A stretch of 64,000 nt of DNA from Sphingomonas sp. R647 (GCF_020177055.1 NZ_JAIQXT010000004.1:248001-312000); one strand, 5' to 3'. Positions 1 through 12,427 are shown, counted from the first letter of the stretch. Notes: generated from the letters alone by a model not told the origin. Translations and numbers: made by a program.

Positions 1-2306
<2,306 letters not shown>

Positions 2307-2490
2307 TCAAAATTGCGCTCTCCCCTTCAGGGGAGAGGGTTGGGAGAGGGGCCTGTCCCTAAGCCGGACGGTGGCAGTCTTGAACTGCCCCTCTCCCCCG
2401 GCCAGTTCGAGGTGAACGTCACTCCGTGACGTTTAGGTCGCGCTGGGAGCGCGACCGGCCTCAAACTCCCCTGAAGGGGAGAGGGAGTTC
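2307..2490. repeat. Structured infB-rbfA intergenic region with several hairpins
   Basis: This 184-bp gap holds a series of inverted repeats. CTCTCCCC/GGGGAGAG with a TTCA loop is at 2318-2337. A long-range pair GGGAGAGGGGC/GCCCCTCTCCC is at 2342-2352 and 2387-2397. AACGTCAC/GTGACGTT is at 2415-2433, GGTCGCGCT/AGCGCGACC at 2436-2456, and CTCCCC/GGGGAG with a TGAA loop at 2466-2481. The last hairpin runs into the rbfA ribosome-binding site (GAGAGGGAG). No coding potential is seen. The first hairpin could attenuate or stabilise the infB transcript, but no U-tract follows it. The similarity of the outer hairpins suggests a repeat-derived element. Confidence 0.6.
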
Positions 2491-2895
2491 ATGAAACACA
2501 ACGACACCCCCGAAACCCGCTCCGTCCGCCTGCTGCGCGTGGGCGAGCAGGTGCGCCATATCCTGTCCGACATCCTCGCGCGCGGCGAGGTGCATGACGA
2601 GCTGTTGGCCAAGCACATGGTCAGCGTCACCGAAGTGCGTATGTCGCCCGACATGCGCCACGCCACCGTCTTCGTGAAGCCGCTGCTGGGCAAGGAAGAA
2701 GAGGCGGTGATCAAGGCGCTGCGAACCAACACCGCCTATCTCCAGCGCGAGGTCGCCGCCCGCGTGAAGCTCAAATATGCCGCCAAGCTCAAATTCCTTG
2801 CGGATGAGAGCTTCGACGAGGGCAGCCATATCGAACAGCTGCTGCGCGATCCCAAGGTGGCGCGCGACCTGTCCGCCGAAGACGCCGCTGACTGA
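2491..2895 (+). CDS. rbfA: 30S ribosome-binding factor A
   Basis: Cytoplasmic KH-fold factor that binds immature 30S subunits and helps 16S rRNA 5'-end maturation and cold adaptation. The 134-residue length is usual for the family. The protein shows the expected N-terminal segment ([19 protein letters not shown]), the central strand with [12 protein letters not shown], and the helix with [14 protein letters not shown] near the C-terminus. It directly follows infB, as in most proteobacteria. The ATG at 2491 is preceded by a strong GAGAGGGAG ribosome-binding site. Confidence 0.96.
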   Translation: MKHNDTPETRSVRLLRVGEQVRHILSDILARGEVHDELLAKHMVSVTEVRMSPDMRHATVFVKPLLGKEEEAVIKALRTNTAYLQREVAARVKLKYAAKLKFLADESFDEGSHIEQLLRDPKVARDLSAEDAAD

Positions 2896-2900
2896 TCCGG

Positions 2901-3470
2901 TCAGCCGGCCGGACGCAGGGTGATGTCCAGCGCGACATCCACCTTGCGCCCGACGACAAGGCGATAGCTGGTCATCCCGAAATCGGTCCGGTCGATCCGG
3001 GTGCGCGCGGTCAGGCGAAGTTCGGGCGCAGCGCCCGCCTGTGCCACCGGCCGCGAAAAATTGACGTCCAGCGTCACTGGTTTGGAAACCCCGCGCGCAG
3101 TCAATGTCCCCGCGATCACCGCGCTGGCGGGGCCGGTCAGCCGCATCTGGCCCCCGACAAAGCGCACGGTCCGCGTCCGCTTTACATCGAAAAATGCCGA
3201 TCCACGCAGCCGGTCGCGGGTCAGGTCGTCGCTGGCAGTCAGCGCCGACGCGTCGAGCGTGACGTCGATCGCGATGCGGGCCATGTCTGCAGGGTTGATC
3301 GTCACTGCACCGCTGACACTGGGGAACCGCGCTTGTCGGCGCGCAACGCCGAAAAACGCGACCTGCGCCGTCGCCGAGCTGGGCGATTCGATTGCGTAGC
3401 GCTGGGTCGCGGGTGCGCCGGTGGCAGTCGGCGCCAATGCGAGAACGGCGGCAATGCACCAACGCCACAT
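2901..3470 (-). CDS. YceI-family periplasmic protein
   Basis: Member of the YceI-like lipocalin-fold family, whose members bind isoprenoid or polyprenyl lipids in the periplasm; the ligand here is unknown. The 189-residue product starts with a signal peptide ([19 protein letters not shown]) followed by the family pattern: [17 protein letters not shown], then [20 protein letters not shown], and [20 protein letters not shown]. The ATG at 3470 is preferred over an upstream start because it begins the signal peptide and has AGGGAGAGAGAG just upstream. It lies convergent to rbfA and divergent from tdk, so the roughly 90 bp between 3471 and 3559 should hold both promoters. Confidence 0.88.
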   Translation of the reverse strand: MWRWCIAAVLALAPTATGAPATQRYAIESPSSATAQVAFFGVARRQARFPSVSGAVTINPADMARIAIDVTLDASALTASDDLTRDRLRGSAFFDVKRTRTVRFVGGQMRLTGPASAVIAGTLTARGVSKPVTLDVNFSRPVAQAGAAPELRLTARTRIDRTDFGMTSYRLVVGRKVDVALDITLRPAG

Positions 3471-3559
3471 ACTCTCTCTCCCTGGCCCGACCCTCTGCCT
3501 TCGACCGGCGGCTGTCAATCGCGCCGACTTCGGTTAAAACGCGCAACAACAGGGGGATC

Positions 3560-4144
3560 ATGGCCAAGCTCTATTTCTACTACGCCTCGATGAACGCGGG
3601 GAAATCGACCACGTTGCTGCAGGCCGATTTCAACTATCGCGAGCGCGGGATGCGGACGTTGCTGTTCACGGCGGCGCTGGATGAGCGGTCGGGGACGGGG
3701 CGGATCGCGTCGCGGATCGGGCTGGATACCGCCGCGGTCGGCTTTGCCGCGGATACCGATCTGCGGCTGCATGTCGAGCGTGAGATGGATCATGGCCCGG
3801 TGCATTGCGTGCTGGTCGATGAGGCGCAGTTTCTGAGTGCGGCGCAGGTGGATCAACTCGCTGCGGTCGCCGATGTCCTCGGCATTCCGGTGCTCGCGTA
3901 CGGCTTGCGAACCGATTTTCGGGGAGCGCTGTTTCCCGGATCGGCGCGGCTGCTGGCGCTCGCCGACTCGCTGGTCGAGATCAAGTCGGTGTGCCGCTGC
4001 GGGCGCAAGGCGACGATGAACCTGCGCGTCGATGGCGAGGGGCGGGCGGTCGCCGATGGCGCGCAGACCGAGATTGGCGGCAATGATCGCTATGCCGCGC
4101 TGTGCCGGCGGCATTTCACCGAAGCGCTCGCCGCTGCCGAATAA
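3560..4144 (+). CDS. tdk: Thymidine kinase (type II)
   Basis: Phosphorylates thymidine to dTMP with ATP in the pyrimidine salvage pathway. The 194-residue product has the P-loop ASMNAGKST at residues 9-17, DEAQF at about 87-91, and paired cysteines (VCRCGRK and a later ALCRRHF) that form the structural zinc site of the TK1-like family. The ATG at 3560 follows AGGGGGATC and begins exactly where the family starts; a longer upstream frame is not used. It sits between rbfA and truB, where it is an insertion relative to the common gene order. Confidence 0.96.
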   Translation: MAKLYFYYASMNAGKSTTLLQADFNYRERGMRTLLFTAALDERSGTGRIASRIGLDTAAVGFAADTDLRLHVEREMDHGPVHCVLVDEAQFLSAAQVDQLAAVADVLGIPVLAYGLRTDFRGALFPGSARLLALADSLVEIKSVCRCGRKATMNLRVDGEGRAVADGAQTEIGGNDRYAALCRRHFTEALAAAE

Positions 4145-4228
4145 ACGTCCCGTTCCGTAACGGCATCCGGCACGAATCGGGTGGAGCCGCGCGCATCCTT
4201 CCGCCACGGTGTCCACCGGGGGAGAAGG

Positions 4229-4921
4229 ATGCAGCCGATTATCGCGTCGCTGGCCGTGTGGGCGTTACCCGCGATCGCGGCGGTTCTACTCCATGATGCC
4301 GGCCAGCGGATGGTGGCGAGCTGGATGCCGGCCGAGCCGGATGCGCCCGAACCCCCGCCGCATCGCCTGCCCCGCATCCTGCGCGCGATCGACCCGGTCG
4401 GGACGGTAATCGTGCCGATCGCGCTGGCGCTGACCGGGGCGCCGGTCTTCGGCTGGCCGCGCTATCGCCCCTTCGCGCGTGGCGAGGATGCGCTGGCGCG
4501 GTGGCGGCGACTGGTCAGCGCGCTTGCAGGGCCGGTGGCGAGCTTTGCCGCAGCGCTAGTCGGCGCAATGGCGCTGGGCGCGCTGGTCGCGGCGGCGGGC
4601 GGGGCGATGCCGGACCATGGCGTGGCGTGGCTGGTCACCGCCAACCTGTTCAACTTCATCCTCGCCAATGCGTGCATGACGAGTTTTCACCTGCTGCCCG
4701 TCCCGCCATTCGACATGGGGCGGGCGCTGAGTGCGCTGCTCCCGCTGCCGCTGCGTCAAAGGCTGCGCAAGGCGGGACGGCTGGTGGTGCTGGCGGTGAT
4801 CGCGACGGTGGTGGCGATTCCGCTGCTCGATCCGCACGCCCGCATCGGCGAGTGGATCGCCGCACCGATGATCAATGCGATCACGCGCTTCGTGCTGGGA
4901 CTCGTCAACCTGACGGTCTAG
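4229..4921 (+). CDS. M50 (site-2 protease)-like membrane protein with degenerate active site
   Basis: Multi-pass membrane protein of 230 residues that follows the layout of small rhomboid-like M50/S2P metalloproteases: an N-terminal helix with the zinc motif, IDPVGT followed by GAPVFGW, RWRRLVSALAGPVASF, and a late HLLPVPPFDMGRAL matching the family LPIPPLDGGR segment. The zinc motif HExxH is HDAGQ here (residues 22-26): Glu is replaced by Asp and the second His by Gln. The late Asp is kept. By family knowledge this should abolish or strongly weaken proteolysis, so it may be a pseudoprotease. The ATG at 4229 follows GGGGGAGAAGG. It ends 10 bp before truB and is probably co-transcribed with it. 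Confidence 0.75.
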   Translation: MQPIIASLAVWALPAIAAVLLHDAGQRMVASWMPAEPDAPEPPPHRLPRILRAIDPVGTVIVPIALALTGAPVFGWPRYRPFARGEDALARWRRLVSALAGPVASFAAALVGAMALGALVAAAGGAMPDHGVAWLVTANLFNFILANACMTSFHLLPVPPFDMGRALSALLPLPLRQRLRKAGRLVVLAVIATVVAIPLLDPHARIGEWIAAPMINAITRFVLGLVNLTV

Positions 4922-4931
4922 GAGCCGCGCG

Positions 4932-5828
4932 ATGGATGGCTGGATCATTTTAGACAAACCGCTGGGGCTAGGCTCGACCCAGGGGGTGAGCGCGGTCAAG
5001 CGCGCGTTGCGTGACAGCGGCTATGGGCCAAAGCTGCGCGACCTGCCCAAGGTCGGGCATGGCGGCACGCTCGACCCGCTGGCGACCGGCGTGCTGCCGA
5101 TCGCGGTGGGGGAGGCGACCAAGCTTGCCGGGCGGATGCTCGACAGCGACAAGGTCTATGATTTTACCGTGCGCTTCGGGGTCGAGACCGACACGCTCGA
5201 TCTGGAGGGCAAGCCGGTCGCCGAGTCCGATGTGCGACCGACGCGCGACCAGATTGCGGCGATCCTGCCGCGCTTCACCGGCCCGATCGACCAGATGCCG
5301 CCGGCCTATTCGGCGCTCAAGGTCGATGGCGAGCGCGCCTACGACCTCGCGCGCAAAGGGGAGGTCGTGACGCTGGCGACCCGCGCGGTCACGATCCATG
5401 CGCTGACGCTGGGCGAAGCCGATGGCGAATCGGCCACCCTCACCGCGCATGTCTCCAAGGGCACCTATATCCGCAGCCTCGCGCGCGACATCGCATTGGC
5501 GCTCGGCAGCGTCGGCCATGTCACCATGTTGCGGCGGGTAAAGGCGGGGCCGTTCACCCTCGAATCCGCGATATCGCTGGACAAACTGTCCGAATCCGGT
5601 AAGGCGCGCGACCTTGAACAATGCCTCCTGCCGCTGAGGGCGGGGCTGGACGACATCCCGGCTCTACTCCTCGAACCCGGTCAGGCAGGGGCTCTCCGTC
5701 AGGGGAAAGTGCTGACCGGGATCGCCGCGAATGATGGCCAACACTTTGCGCTGGACGGCGAAACGCCGGTCGCGCTGGTCGAGGTTTCGGACGGAAACGT
5801 CCGCGTCGTGCGCGGCTTCAACCTGTAG
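4932..5828 (+). CDS. truB: tRNA pseudouridine(55) synthase
   Basis: Converts U55 in the T-loop of tRNAs to pseudouridine. The 298-residue protein carries the catalytic motif GGTLDPLATGVLP with Asp48 as the nucleophile, the KPLGLGSTQGV N-terminal motif, and the PPAYSALKVDGERAYDLAR segment. The C-terminal part (from about 235) corresponds to a reduced PUA-like region. It precedes rpsO by 21 bp, as is usual in alphaproteobacteria. Confidence 0.97.
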   Translation: MDGWIILDKPLGLGSTQGVSAVKRALRDSGYGPKLRDLPKVGHGGTLDPLATGVLPIAVGEATKLAGRMLDSDKVYDFTVRFGVETDTLDLEGKPVAESDVRPTRDQIAAILPRFTGPIDQMPPAYSALKVDGERAYDLARKGEVVTLATRAVTIHALTLGEADGESATLTAHVSKGTYIRSLARDIALALGSVGHVTMLRRVKAGPFTLESAISLDKLSESGKARDLEQCLLPLRAGLDDIPALLLEPGQAGALRQGKVLTGIAANDGQHFALDGETPVALVEVSDGNVRVVRGFNL

Positions 5829-5849
5829 AATGATGTCGAAGGAAAACAC

Positions 5850-6119
5850 ATGACGATCACGACCGAGCGCAAGGCAGAACTGACCAAGGAACATGGCCGC
5901 GCCGAAGGCGATACCGGCAGCCCCGAAGTCCAGATCGCGATCCTGACCGAGCGCATCGTCAACCTGACCAGCCACTTCAAGGGCCATGCGAAGGACAACC
6001 ATTCGCGTCGCGGCCTGCTGATGATGGTCAACAAGCGCCGCAGCCTCCTCGACTACCTCCGCAAGACGGACGGGGATCGCTACACCGCCCTCATCGCGAA
6101 GCTCGGGCTTCGCAAGTAA
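5850..6119 (+). CDS. rpsO: 30S ribosomal protein S15
   Basis: Primary 16S rRNA-binding protein of the 30S platform. The 89-residue length is exactly typical, with the conserved [36 protein letters not shown] and RRSLLDYLR motifs. AAGGAAAAC precedes the ATG. It is followed directly by a strong terminator hairpin, so most rpsO transcripts should end before pnp. Confidence 0.99.
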   Translation: MTITTERKAELTKEHGRAEGDTGSPEVQIAILTERIVNLTSHFKGHAKDNHSRRGLLMMVNKRRSLLDYLRKTDGDRYTALIAKLGLRK

Positions 6120-6122
6120 CCG

Positions 6123-6149
6123 AAAAGGCGGCCTTCGGGTCGCCTTTTT
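6123..6149 (+). terminator. Rho-independent terminator after rpsO
   Basis: An 11-bp stem formed by AAAAGGCG plus GCC and GGT plus CGCCTTTT, closed by a TTCG loop and ending in a run of T, starts four bases after the rpsO stop codon. This is a classical intrinsic terminator. Confidence 0.9.
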
Positions 6150-6260
6150 GCCATTTCGGGCATGTGCCCGGATCCTGGGTCACCGGCAATTCGGCCACCG
6201 ACCCGCACCAGGGGTGACGTCACCCCGCACCGCGCAAGCCGGACAGCTTGCACACAGGCC

Positions 6261-6296
6261 CCGGGCGCATTGGGCGCCCGGTCCAAAGGAAATCAG
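6261..6296 (+). promoter_or_regulatory. pnp leader hairpin and ribosome-binding site
   Basis: A perfect 8-bp stem, CCGGGCGC (6261-6268) and GCGCCCGG (6274-6281), with a 5-base loop, ends a few bases before the pnp ribosome-binding site AAAGGA. Enterobacterial pnp is autoregulated through RNase III cleavage of a leader stem-loop. That this hairpin has the same role is an inference from position only. Confidence 0.45.
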
Positions 6297-8645
6297 ATGT
6301 TCGACAAGAAGACCGTATCGATCGAGTGGGGCGGACAAACCCTGACACTCGAAACCGGGCAGGTTGCCCGTCAGGCCGATGGCGCCGTGATGGCGACGCT
6401 CGGCGAAACCGTGGTGCTGTGCGCCGTCACCGCCGCCAAGTCGGTGAAGGAAGGGCAGGATTTCTTCCCGCTCACCGTGCACTATCAGGAAAAATTCTCG
6501 GCCGCCGGCCGCATTCCCGGTGGCTTCTTCAAGCGTGAGCGCGGCGCGACCGAAAAGGAAACGCTGACCAGCCGCCTGATCGACCGCCCGATCCGTCCGT
6601 TGTTCCCGGAAGGGTTCTACAACGAAATCAACGTGATCTGTCAGGTTCTGTCGTACGACGGCGAGAATGAGCCGGACATCCTCGCGATGGTCGCGGCATC
6701 GGCTGCACTCACCATTTCGGGCGTGCCGTTCATGGGCCCGATCGGCGCCGCGCGCGTCGGCTATGTCGATGGCGAATATGTCCTCAACCCGACCACCGAA
6801 CAGGTTGCCGCAGGCGATCTCGACCTGGTCGTTGCCGCCACCGGCAACGCCGTGATGATGGTCGAATCCGAAGCCAAGGAGCTGTCGGAAGAGGTCATGC
6901 TGGGCGCCGTCCAGTTCGCGCACAAGGCATGCAAGCAGGCCGTCAACGCGATCATCGACCTGGCCGAGCAGGCCGCGAAGGATCCGTGGGAAATGGCCGA
7001 GCAGGCTGACCTGTCGGCTGCCAAGGACAAGCTCAAGAAGCTGATCGGCAAGGACATCGCCGCCGCCTATAAGGTGGTCGACAAGTCCAAGCGCTCGAAC
7101 ATGCTCAACGAAGCCCGCGCCAAGGGTAAGGCTGCGTTCGCTGATGCGACGCCGCAGGACCAGATGGCTGCCGGCAAGCTGATGAAGAAGCTGGAGGCGG
7201 AGATCGTCCGCGGCGCCATCCTCAAGGACGGCACCCGCATCGACGGTCGTTCGACCACCCAGATCCGTCCGATCGAAGCGATGGTGCATTTCCTGCCCCG
7301 CGCGCATGGTTCGGCACTGTTCACGCGTGGCGAGACGCAGTCGATCTGCACCACCACGCTCGGCACCAAGGACGCCGAGCAGATGATTGACGGGCTGGAC
7401 GGCCTGTCCTACTCGAACTTCATGCTCCACTATAACTTCCCGCCCTATTCGGTCGGTGAAGTCGGCCGCTTCGGCGCGCCGGGCCGTCGTGAAGTCGGTC
7501 ATGGCAAGCTGGCATGGCGCGCGCTGCACCCGGTGCTGCCGAGCAAGGACGAGTTTCCCTACACGATCCGCGTTCTCTCCGACATCACCGAGTCGAACGG
7601 CTCGTCGTCGATGGCGACGGTGTGCGGCGGTTCGCTGTCGATGATGGACGCAGGCGTTCCGCTCAAGCGTCCGGTGTCGGGTATCGCCATGGGCCTGATC
7701 CTGGAAGGCAAGGATTTCGCGATCCTGTCCGACATTCTGGGTGACGAAGATCACCTCGGTGACATGGACTTCAAGGTTGCGGGCACGTCCGAAGGCATCA
7801 CCACGATGCAGATGGACATCAAGGTCGCCGGCATCACCGACGAGATCATGCGCGTCGCGCTGGCACAGGCCAAGGAAGGCCGCGCGCACATCCTGGGCGA
7901 AATGGCTAAGGCGCTGGGCGAAACCCGCACCGAGCTGTCGGCACATGCCCCGCGTATCGAGACGATGCAGATCGACAAGTCGAAGATCCGCGACGTCATC
8001 GGCACCGGCGGCAAGGTGATCCGCGAGATCGTCGCCACCACCGGCGCCAAGGTCGACATCGACGACGAGGGTGTGATCAAGGTCAGCTCGTCCGACGTCA
8101 GCCAGATCGAAGCCGCGATGAACTGGATCAAGGGCATCGTCGAGGAGGCCGAGGTCGGCAAGGTCTATAACGGCAAGGTCGTCAACCTCGTTGATTTCGG
8201 CGCGTTCGTGAATTTCATGGGCGGCAAGGACGGTCTCGTCCACGTCAGCGAAATCCGCAACGAGCGCGTCGAGAAGGTCAGCGACGTCCTGAGCGAAGGC
8301 CAGGAAGTCAAGGTCAAGGTCCTCGAGATCGACCAGCGCGGCAAGGTTCGCCTGTCGATGCGCGTCGTCGATCAGGAGACCGGTGCTGAGCTGGAGGACA
8401 CCCGTCCTGCGCGCGAGCCGCGTGAAGGTGGCCGTGGTGGCGAGCGTGGCGACCGCGAAGGCGGCCGCGGCGGTGACCGTCGTCGCGAAGGCGGCCGTGG
8501 CGGCGAGCGTGGCGGCGAGCGCGATCGTGGCCCGCGCCGCGACCGTGGCGACCGCAACGACCGTCCGGCGCGTTCGGAATCGAAGGATGAGGGCGGCGAG
8601 AATATCGGCCTCCCCGCTTTCCTGACCGGCGGCAGCGACGACTGA
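6297..8645 (+). CDS. pnp: Polyribonucleotide nucleotidyltransferase (PNPase)
   Basis: Phosphorolytic 3'-5' exoribonuclease of the RNA degradosome. The 782-residue product has two RNase PH domains joined by the alpha-helical domain, a KH domain ([18 protein letters not shown]) and an S1 domain ([18 protein letters not shown]). The start ATG at 6297 follows AAAGGAAATCAG and gives the family N-terminus [13 protein letters not shown]; an upstream in-frame extension is not supported. The C-terminal ~70 residues after the S1 domain form an Arg-Gly-rich, highly charged tail with repeated EGGRGG and GERG units, ending in a short hydrophobic IGLPAFLTG segment that might be a docking motif. A terminator follows. 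Confidence 0.98.
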   Translation: MFDKKTVSIEWGGQTLTLETGQVARQADGAVMATLGETVVLCAVTAAKSVKEGQDFFPLTVHYQEKFSAAGRIPGGFFKRERGATEKETLTSRLIDRPIRPLFPEGFYNEINVICQVLSYDGENEPDILAMVAASAALTISGVPFMGPIGAARVGYVDGEYVLNPTTEQVAAGDLDLVVAATGNAVMMVESEAKELSEEVMLGAVQFAHKACKQAVNAIIDLAEQAAKDPWEMAEQADLSAAKDKLKKLIGKDIAAAYKVVDKSKRSNMLNEARAKGKAAFADATPQDQMAAGKLMKKLEAEIVRGAILKDGTRIDGRSTTQIRPIEAMVHFLPRAHGSALFTRGETQSICTTTLGTKDAEQMIDGLDGLSYSNFMLHYNFPPYSVGEVGRFGAPGRREVGHGKLAWRALHPVLPSKDEFPYTIRVLSDITESNGSSSMATVCGGSLSMMDAGVPLKRPVSGIAMGLILEGKDFAILSDILGDEDHLGDMDFKVAGTSEGITTMQMDIKVAGITDEIMRVALAQAKEGRAHILGEMAKALGETRTELSAHAPRIETMQIDKSKIRDVIGTGGKVIREIVATTGAKVDIDDEGVIKVSSSDVSQIEAAMNWIKGIVEEAEVGKVYNGKVVNLVDFGAFVNFMGGKDGLVHVSEIRNERVEKVSDVLSEGQEVKVKVLEIDQRGKVRLSMRVVDQETGAELEDTRPAREPREGGRGGERGDREGGRGGDRRREGGRGGERGGERDRGPRRDRGDRNDRPARSESKDEGGENIGLPAFLTGGSDD

Positions 8646-8669
8646 TCGTCGTTTCCAACCAACGACATG

Positions 8670-8700
8670 AGGGGCCCGGAGCAATCCGGGCCCCTTTTTC
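8670..8700 (+). terminator. Rho-independent terminator after pnp
   Basis: A perfect 10-bp stem GGGGCCCGGA/TCCGGGCCCC with GCAA loop is followed by TTTTT, 25 bp after the pnp stop codon. It closes the translation/RNA-decay gene block. Confidence 0.93.
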
Positions 8701-8798
8701 GTCACTACGGTATCGCTAGGTAGAGGGGGAGGCGGCGACCGGCACTGTCAGCGCACACCTATCATACGGAAGAAGCTGCGCGACATCGGGGACCCGAT

Positions 8799-10523
8799 AT
8801 GAGCATTCGCCGTCTGACCATCATCGCCGGTGCGATCCTGATCGCGCTGACTGCCCTCAGCTTTGCCTATGGCGGCTGGCGGATCGAACGGGTCATCATG
8901 GGCGGGCCGATCCAGCGCGAGTCGCAGGAAGCATCGGACCTGATCGCGGACATTCTACCGCCCCCGGTCTATGTCATCGAACCCTATCTGGTCGCCAACC
9001 AGATCGCGCGGCACCCTGAGACGCTGGCGGCGAACGAAGCGCGGCTGCGCACGCTGCGTGAAGCCTATGACGCGCGGCAGGCCTATTGGCGGGACAGTGC
9101 GATTGCGCCCGACCTGCAGGCGGCGATCACGCGCGACATCGATGCGGGCGCGCAGGCATTCTGGAAGGAGCTGGATGCGGATTTCCTTCCTGCTGTCCGC
9201 ACCGGCGACCCGGTCGCGATCAATGCCAGTTTCGAGCGCATGAGCGAGGCATATGAGGGGCATCGCGTCGCCGTCGACCGCGCGGTGGAAATGGCCATTG
9301 CCTATCAGAAGCAGTTGAAGGCCGATGCCGAGCGCCAGATCGAACTGACCATCTGGCAGCTTCTTGCCCTCGCGACCCTGATCGGCGCTGCGACGATCGG
9401 CTTTATCGTGTTTGTGCTGCGCAAGGTCATCCGACCGATCCGCACGATCACCGCCGCGATGAACGTGATGGCCGAGGGCGGCGCGGCGAACGCGGAGGCG
9501 GAGGCATCGCGCCGCGACGAGATCGGCGACATCGCCCGCGCGCTGGAGGGCATCGTTGCCTATGTCGCGGAGAAGGCGGGACGCGAAGCGGAGGCTCAGG
9601 CGGCTGTCCAGCGCGCGGTCGTGACCGCATTGGGCGAAGGGCTGGGGCGGCTGCGCGAAGGCGTGCTGCGCCACCGCATCAACAGCGCGTTTCCCGAGGA
9701 ATATGCCCAGTTGCGCGACGATTATAACGCTGCGGCCGAGGCGATGGAGACTGCGATCGCCGCGGTTCGGGACACCACTTTGATCCTCAATACCGGTGCG
9801 AGCGAGATCGCAGAGGCCACGTCCGACCTGTCGATACGCACGGAGCAGCAGGCTGCGCGCGTCGAGGAAACCAGTGCGGCGATGACCGCGCTGACCGAGC
9901 GGGTGCGTGCTGCCGCGGGAGCTTCGAGCCATGCCGCCGGGATCATGACCGAAACCGATCGGCAGGCTGGGGAAAATGCCCGGATCCTGGAAGATGCGGT
10001 CGCAGCGATGGGGCGGGTGCAAGAAGCGGCGAGCGAAATCGACCAGATCGTCGGCTTTATCGACAGCCTCGCCTTCCAGACCAATATGCTGGCGCTCAAT
10101 GCCAGTATCGAGGCGGGCCGTGCGGGAGAGGCGGGCAAGGGGTTCGACGTGGTCGCCAACGCCGTCCGCGCGCTTGCCGAACGTAGCGCCGACGCTGCGC
10201 GCAACATCAAGGCGCTGACCGACCGATCGAGTGAGGAGGTGCGGGCGGGCGCGCGGTTGGTGCTGTCCTCCGGCGATGCGATGAAGGCCATCATTACCAA
10301 AGTATCTGACGGCAACGCGCTGGTCGGCGAGATCGCCGGAAGCGCGGCGGACCAGACCACAGGCATCGTCCAGGTGCGGGAAGCGATCGCCAGCATCGAC
10401 GAGATGACTCAGAAGAACGCGGCGATGGGTGAGCAGTGCAATGCCGCAGCGCGTCTGTTGCGCGCGGAAGCCGATCGCCTGCAGGCACTGGTCGGCCGAT
10501 TCGACGCGGCGGCTGCGGCCTGA
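8799..10523 (+). CDS. Methyl-accepting chemotaxis protein
   Basis: Inner-membrane chemoreceptor of 574 residues that would signal through CheA/CheW to the flagellar motor. It has an N-terminal transmembrane helix (about 7-28), a periplasmic helical domain of about 160 residues resembling a four-helix-bundle sensor, a second helix (about 187-208), a HAMP region ([16 protein letters not shown]), and the cytoplasmic signalling hairpin around [20 protein letters not shown]. The hairpin differs from the usual VEAARAGE (here IEAGRAGE). There is no C-terminal NWETF-like CheR-binding pentapeptide. No che genes are next to it. The ligand cannot be deduced. Confidence 0.93.
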   Translation: MSIRRLTIIAGAILIALTALSFAYGGWRIERVIMGGPIQRESQEASDLIADILPPPVYVIEPYLVANQIARHPETLAANEARLRTLREAYDARQAYWRDSAIAPDLQAAITRDIDAGAQAFWKELDADFLPAVRTGDPVAINASFERMSEAYEGHRVAVDRAVEMAIAYQKQLKADAERQIELTIWQLLALATLIGAATIGFIVFVLRKVIRPIRTITAAMNVMAEGGAANAEAEASRRDEIGDIARALEGIVAYVAEKAGREAEAQAAVQRAVVTALGEGLGRLREGVLRHRINSAFPEEYAQLRDDYNAAAEAMETAIAAVRDTTLILNTGASEIAEATSDLSIRTEQQAARVEETSAAMTALTERVRAAAGASSHAAGIMTETDRQAGENARILEDAVAAMGRVQEAASEIDQIVGFIDSLAFQTNMLALNASIEAGRAGEAGKGFDVVANAVRALAERSADAARNIKALTDRSSEEVRAGARLVLSSGDAMKAIITKVSDGNALVGEIAGSAADQTTGIVQVREAIASIDEMTQKNAAMGEQCNAAARLLRAEADRLQALVGRFDAAAAA

Positions 10524-10600
10524 AATTCCCTTGGCGGGTTTGCTCCGCTGAACGAGTGGCGATAGCGTGCGGTATCCGTCCTCCCGCACAGGAACCGCCC

Positions 10601-12427
10601 GTGACCCTGCGTCTTGCACTTCCCCTTCTGCTCGCTGGCGTCGCCGCCCCCGCGCTCGTCGCGAACGCCGCGCCACAGCCTCAAGCTGCCGTTGCCGATA
10701 CCCGCGCGGAGGACGCCCGGCTCAACGCGTTCCTTGATGCCGCTTTCGACGCCAATATCGCGCTGAGCCCGGAATCGCAGACCGCGCTCGGCCTCAAGAC
10801 CAATTACGACAAGCTCGACGATTATAGCCGTGCCGAGGGCGCGAAGCGGATGGCGATGGCCGAGGCGACGCTCAAGCAGATGCGCGCGCAGTTCGATCCC
10901 GCGAAGCTCGGGCCGCAGGGGCGGCTGAGCTATCGCCTCTACGAAACCCAGGTCGAACGTTCGCGCACTTCGTTCCAGTTCCGCGACTATGGCTTTCCGG
11001 TGTCGACCAATGGCAGCCCGGCGGGGCAAATCCCGGTGTTCCTGATCAACAACCATCGCGTCGCCAGCGTTGCCGACGCGCGCGCCTATATCGCCCGCAT
11101 CGGCGAGACCGAGCGGGTGATGCGCGAAGTCGCCACGACGATGCGCGATCAGGCAAGCAAGGGCATCGTCCCGCCCAAGATGGTGTTCAAGCCGGCGCGT
11201 GAGGATGCGGCAAAGGTCATCACCGGTGCGCCCTTCGGCTCGGGCGCGGACAGCACCTTGCTCGCCGATTTCCGCAAGAAGGTGACGGCGCTCGACATCG
11301 CGGATGCGGAGAAGGCCGCGCTGATCGCCGACGCTGAAAAGGCGCTGACCGGGCCGTTCAAGCGCGGTTTCGACACCCTGTTCGCGGTACTCGACGAAAT
11401 CGAGCCCAAGGCGAAGGGCAATGACGGCGCATGGAGCCTGCCCAATGGCGCTGCTTTCTATGCCAACCGGCTGGCGCAGAATACCACGACCGACCTGACC
11501 GCCGACCAGATCCACCAGATCGGGCTCGATCAGGTCGCCGCGATCCGCACCGAGATGGAGGCGGTCAAGGCACGCGTCGGGTACACGGGAAGCCTCGAAT
11601 CCTTCTTCGACGCGATCCGCACCGACCCCAAGTTCAAATATCCGAACACCGATGCCGGTCGCGAAACCTATCTGACCGAAGCGCGCGCGGTGATCGCGAG
11701 GATGATGGACGTCGCCCCGCGCTGGTTCCACCGCTTGCCCAAGGCAAAGCTGGAGGTGCGCGCGGTCGAGAAATGGCGCGAGGGGACGGCGTCGGTCGCC
11801 TTCTACAACCGCCCCGCGCCCGATGGATCGCGCCCCGGCATCTACTACGTCAACCTCGCCAATATGGACCAGGTGCAGAAGATCCAGCTGGAGGGGATCG
11901 CGGTGCATGAGGGCGCGCCGGGGCATCATTTCCAGATCGCACGCGCGATGGAGCTGGAAGGGCTGCCCAAGTTCCGCCGCTTTGGCGGGTACAGCGTCTA
12001 TAGCGAGGGCTGGGGCCTCTATACCGAGCGGCTGGCCAAGGAGATGGGCGGCTATGCCGATCCCTATTCGGAATTTGGCATGCTCTCGCTGCAGATGTGG
12101 CGTGCGATCCGGCTGGTGACCGATACCGGGCTGCACGCCAAGAAGTGGAGCCGCGAACAGGCGATCGATTATTTCAAGGCGAACTCGTCGATTTCGGCGG
12201 CGGATATCGAGCGTGAGGTCAACCGCTACATCAACAATCCGGGGCAGGCGACGAGCTACATGATCGGCCAGCTCAAGATCGCCGAGCTGCGCAAGAAGGC
12301 CGAAGCTGCACTGGGCGACCGGTTCGACATCCGCGATTTCCATGAAGTCGTGCTGGCCAATGGCGCGGTGCCGCTCAATGTGCTGAGCGAGGAAGTCGAC
12401 CGCTATATCGCGGCGAAGAAGGGGTGA
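10601..12427 (+). CDS. DUF885-family secreted protein, probable metallohydrolase
   Basis: A 608-residue exported protein starting at GTG 10601 with a signal peptide (TLRLALPLLLAGVAAPALVANA). It belongs to the DUF885 family, distantly related to zinc carboxypeptidase/peptidase folds; the conserved HEGAPGHHFQ motif (near 11907-11936) and the later YSEGWGLYTERL segment are the likely metal and catalytic sites. The substrate is unknown. The frame continues upstream into the chemoreceptor gene, but the signal peptide fixes the start. The next gene overlaps its stop codon (TGATG), so the two are translationally coupled. Confidence 0.85.
   Translation: MTLRLALPLLLAGVAAPALVANAAPQPQAAVADTRAEDARLNAFLDAAFDANIALSPESQTALGLKTNYDKLDDYSRAEGAKRMAMAEATLKQMRAQFDPAKLGPQGRLSYRLYETQVERSRTSFQFRDYGFPVSTNGSPAGQIPVFLINNHRVASVADARAYIARIGETERVMREVATTMRDQASKGIVPPKMVFKPAREDAAKVITGAPFGSGADSTLLADFRKKVTALDIADAEKAALIADAEKALTGPFKRGFDTLFAVLDEIEPKAKGNDGAWSLPNGAAFYANRLAQNTTTDLTADQIHQIGLDQVAAIRTEMEAVKARVGYTGSLESFFDAIRTDPKFKYPNTDAGRETYLTEARAVIARMMDVAPRWFHRLPKAKLEVRAVEKWREGTASVAFYNRPAPDGSRPGIYYVNLANMDQVQKIQLEGIAVHEGAPGHHFQIARAMELEGLPKFRRFGGYSVYSEGWGLYTERLAKEMGGYADPYSEFGMLSLQMWRAIRLVTDTGLHAKKWSREQAIDYFKANSSISAADIEREVNRYINNPGQATSYMIGQLKIAELRKKAEAALGDRFDIRDFHEVVLANGAVPLNVLSEEVDRYIAAKKG

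Noticed and set aside
6180..8705. 841-codon open frame antisense to pnp
   Set aside because: It is the complement of a highly conserved, correctly started pnp gene; the product is a low-complexity Ala/Asp/Arg string typical of shadow frames in high-GC DNA.
8740..8755. Sigma-54-like CGGCACTGTCAGCGCA before the chemoreceptor gene
   Set aside because: Spacing is right but the -12 half is GCGCA instead of TTGCA/T, and no enhancer-like half-sites are nearby.
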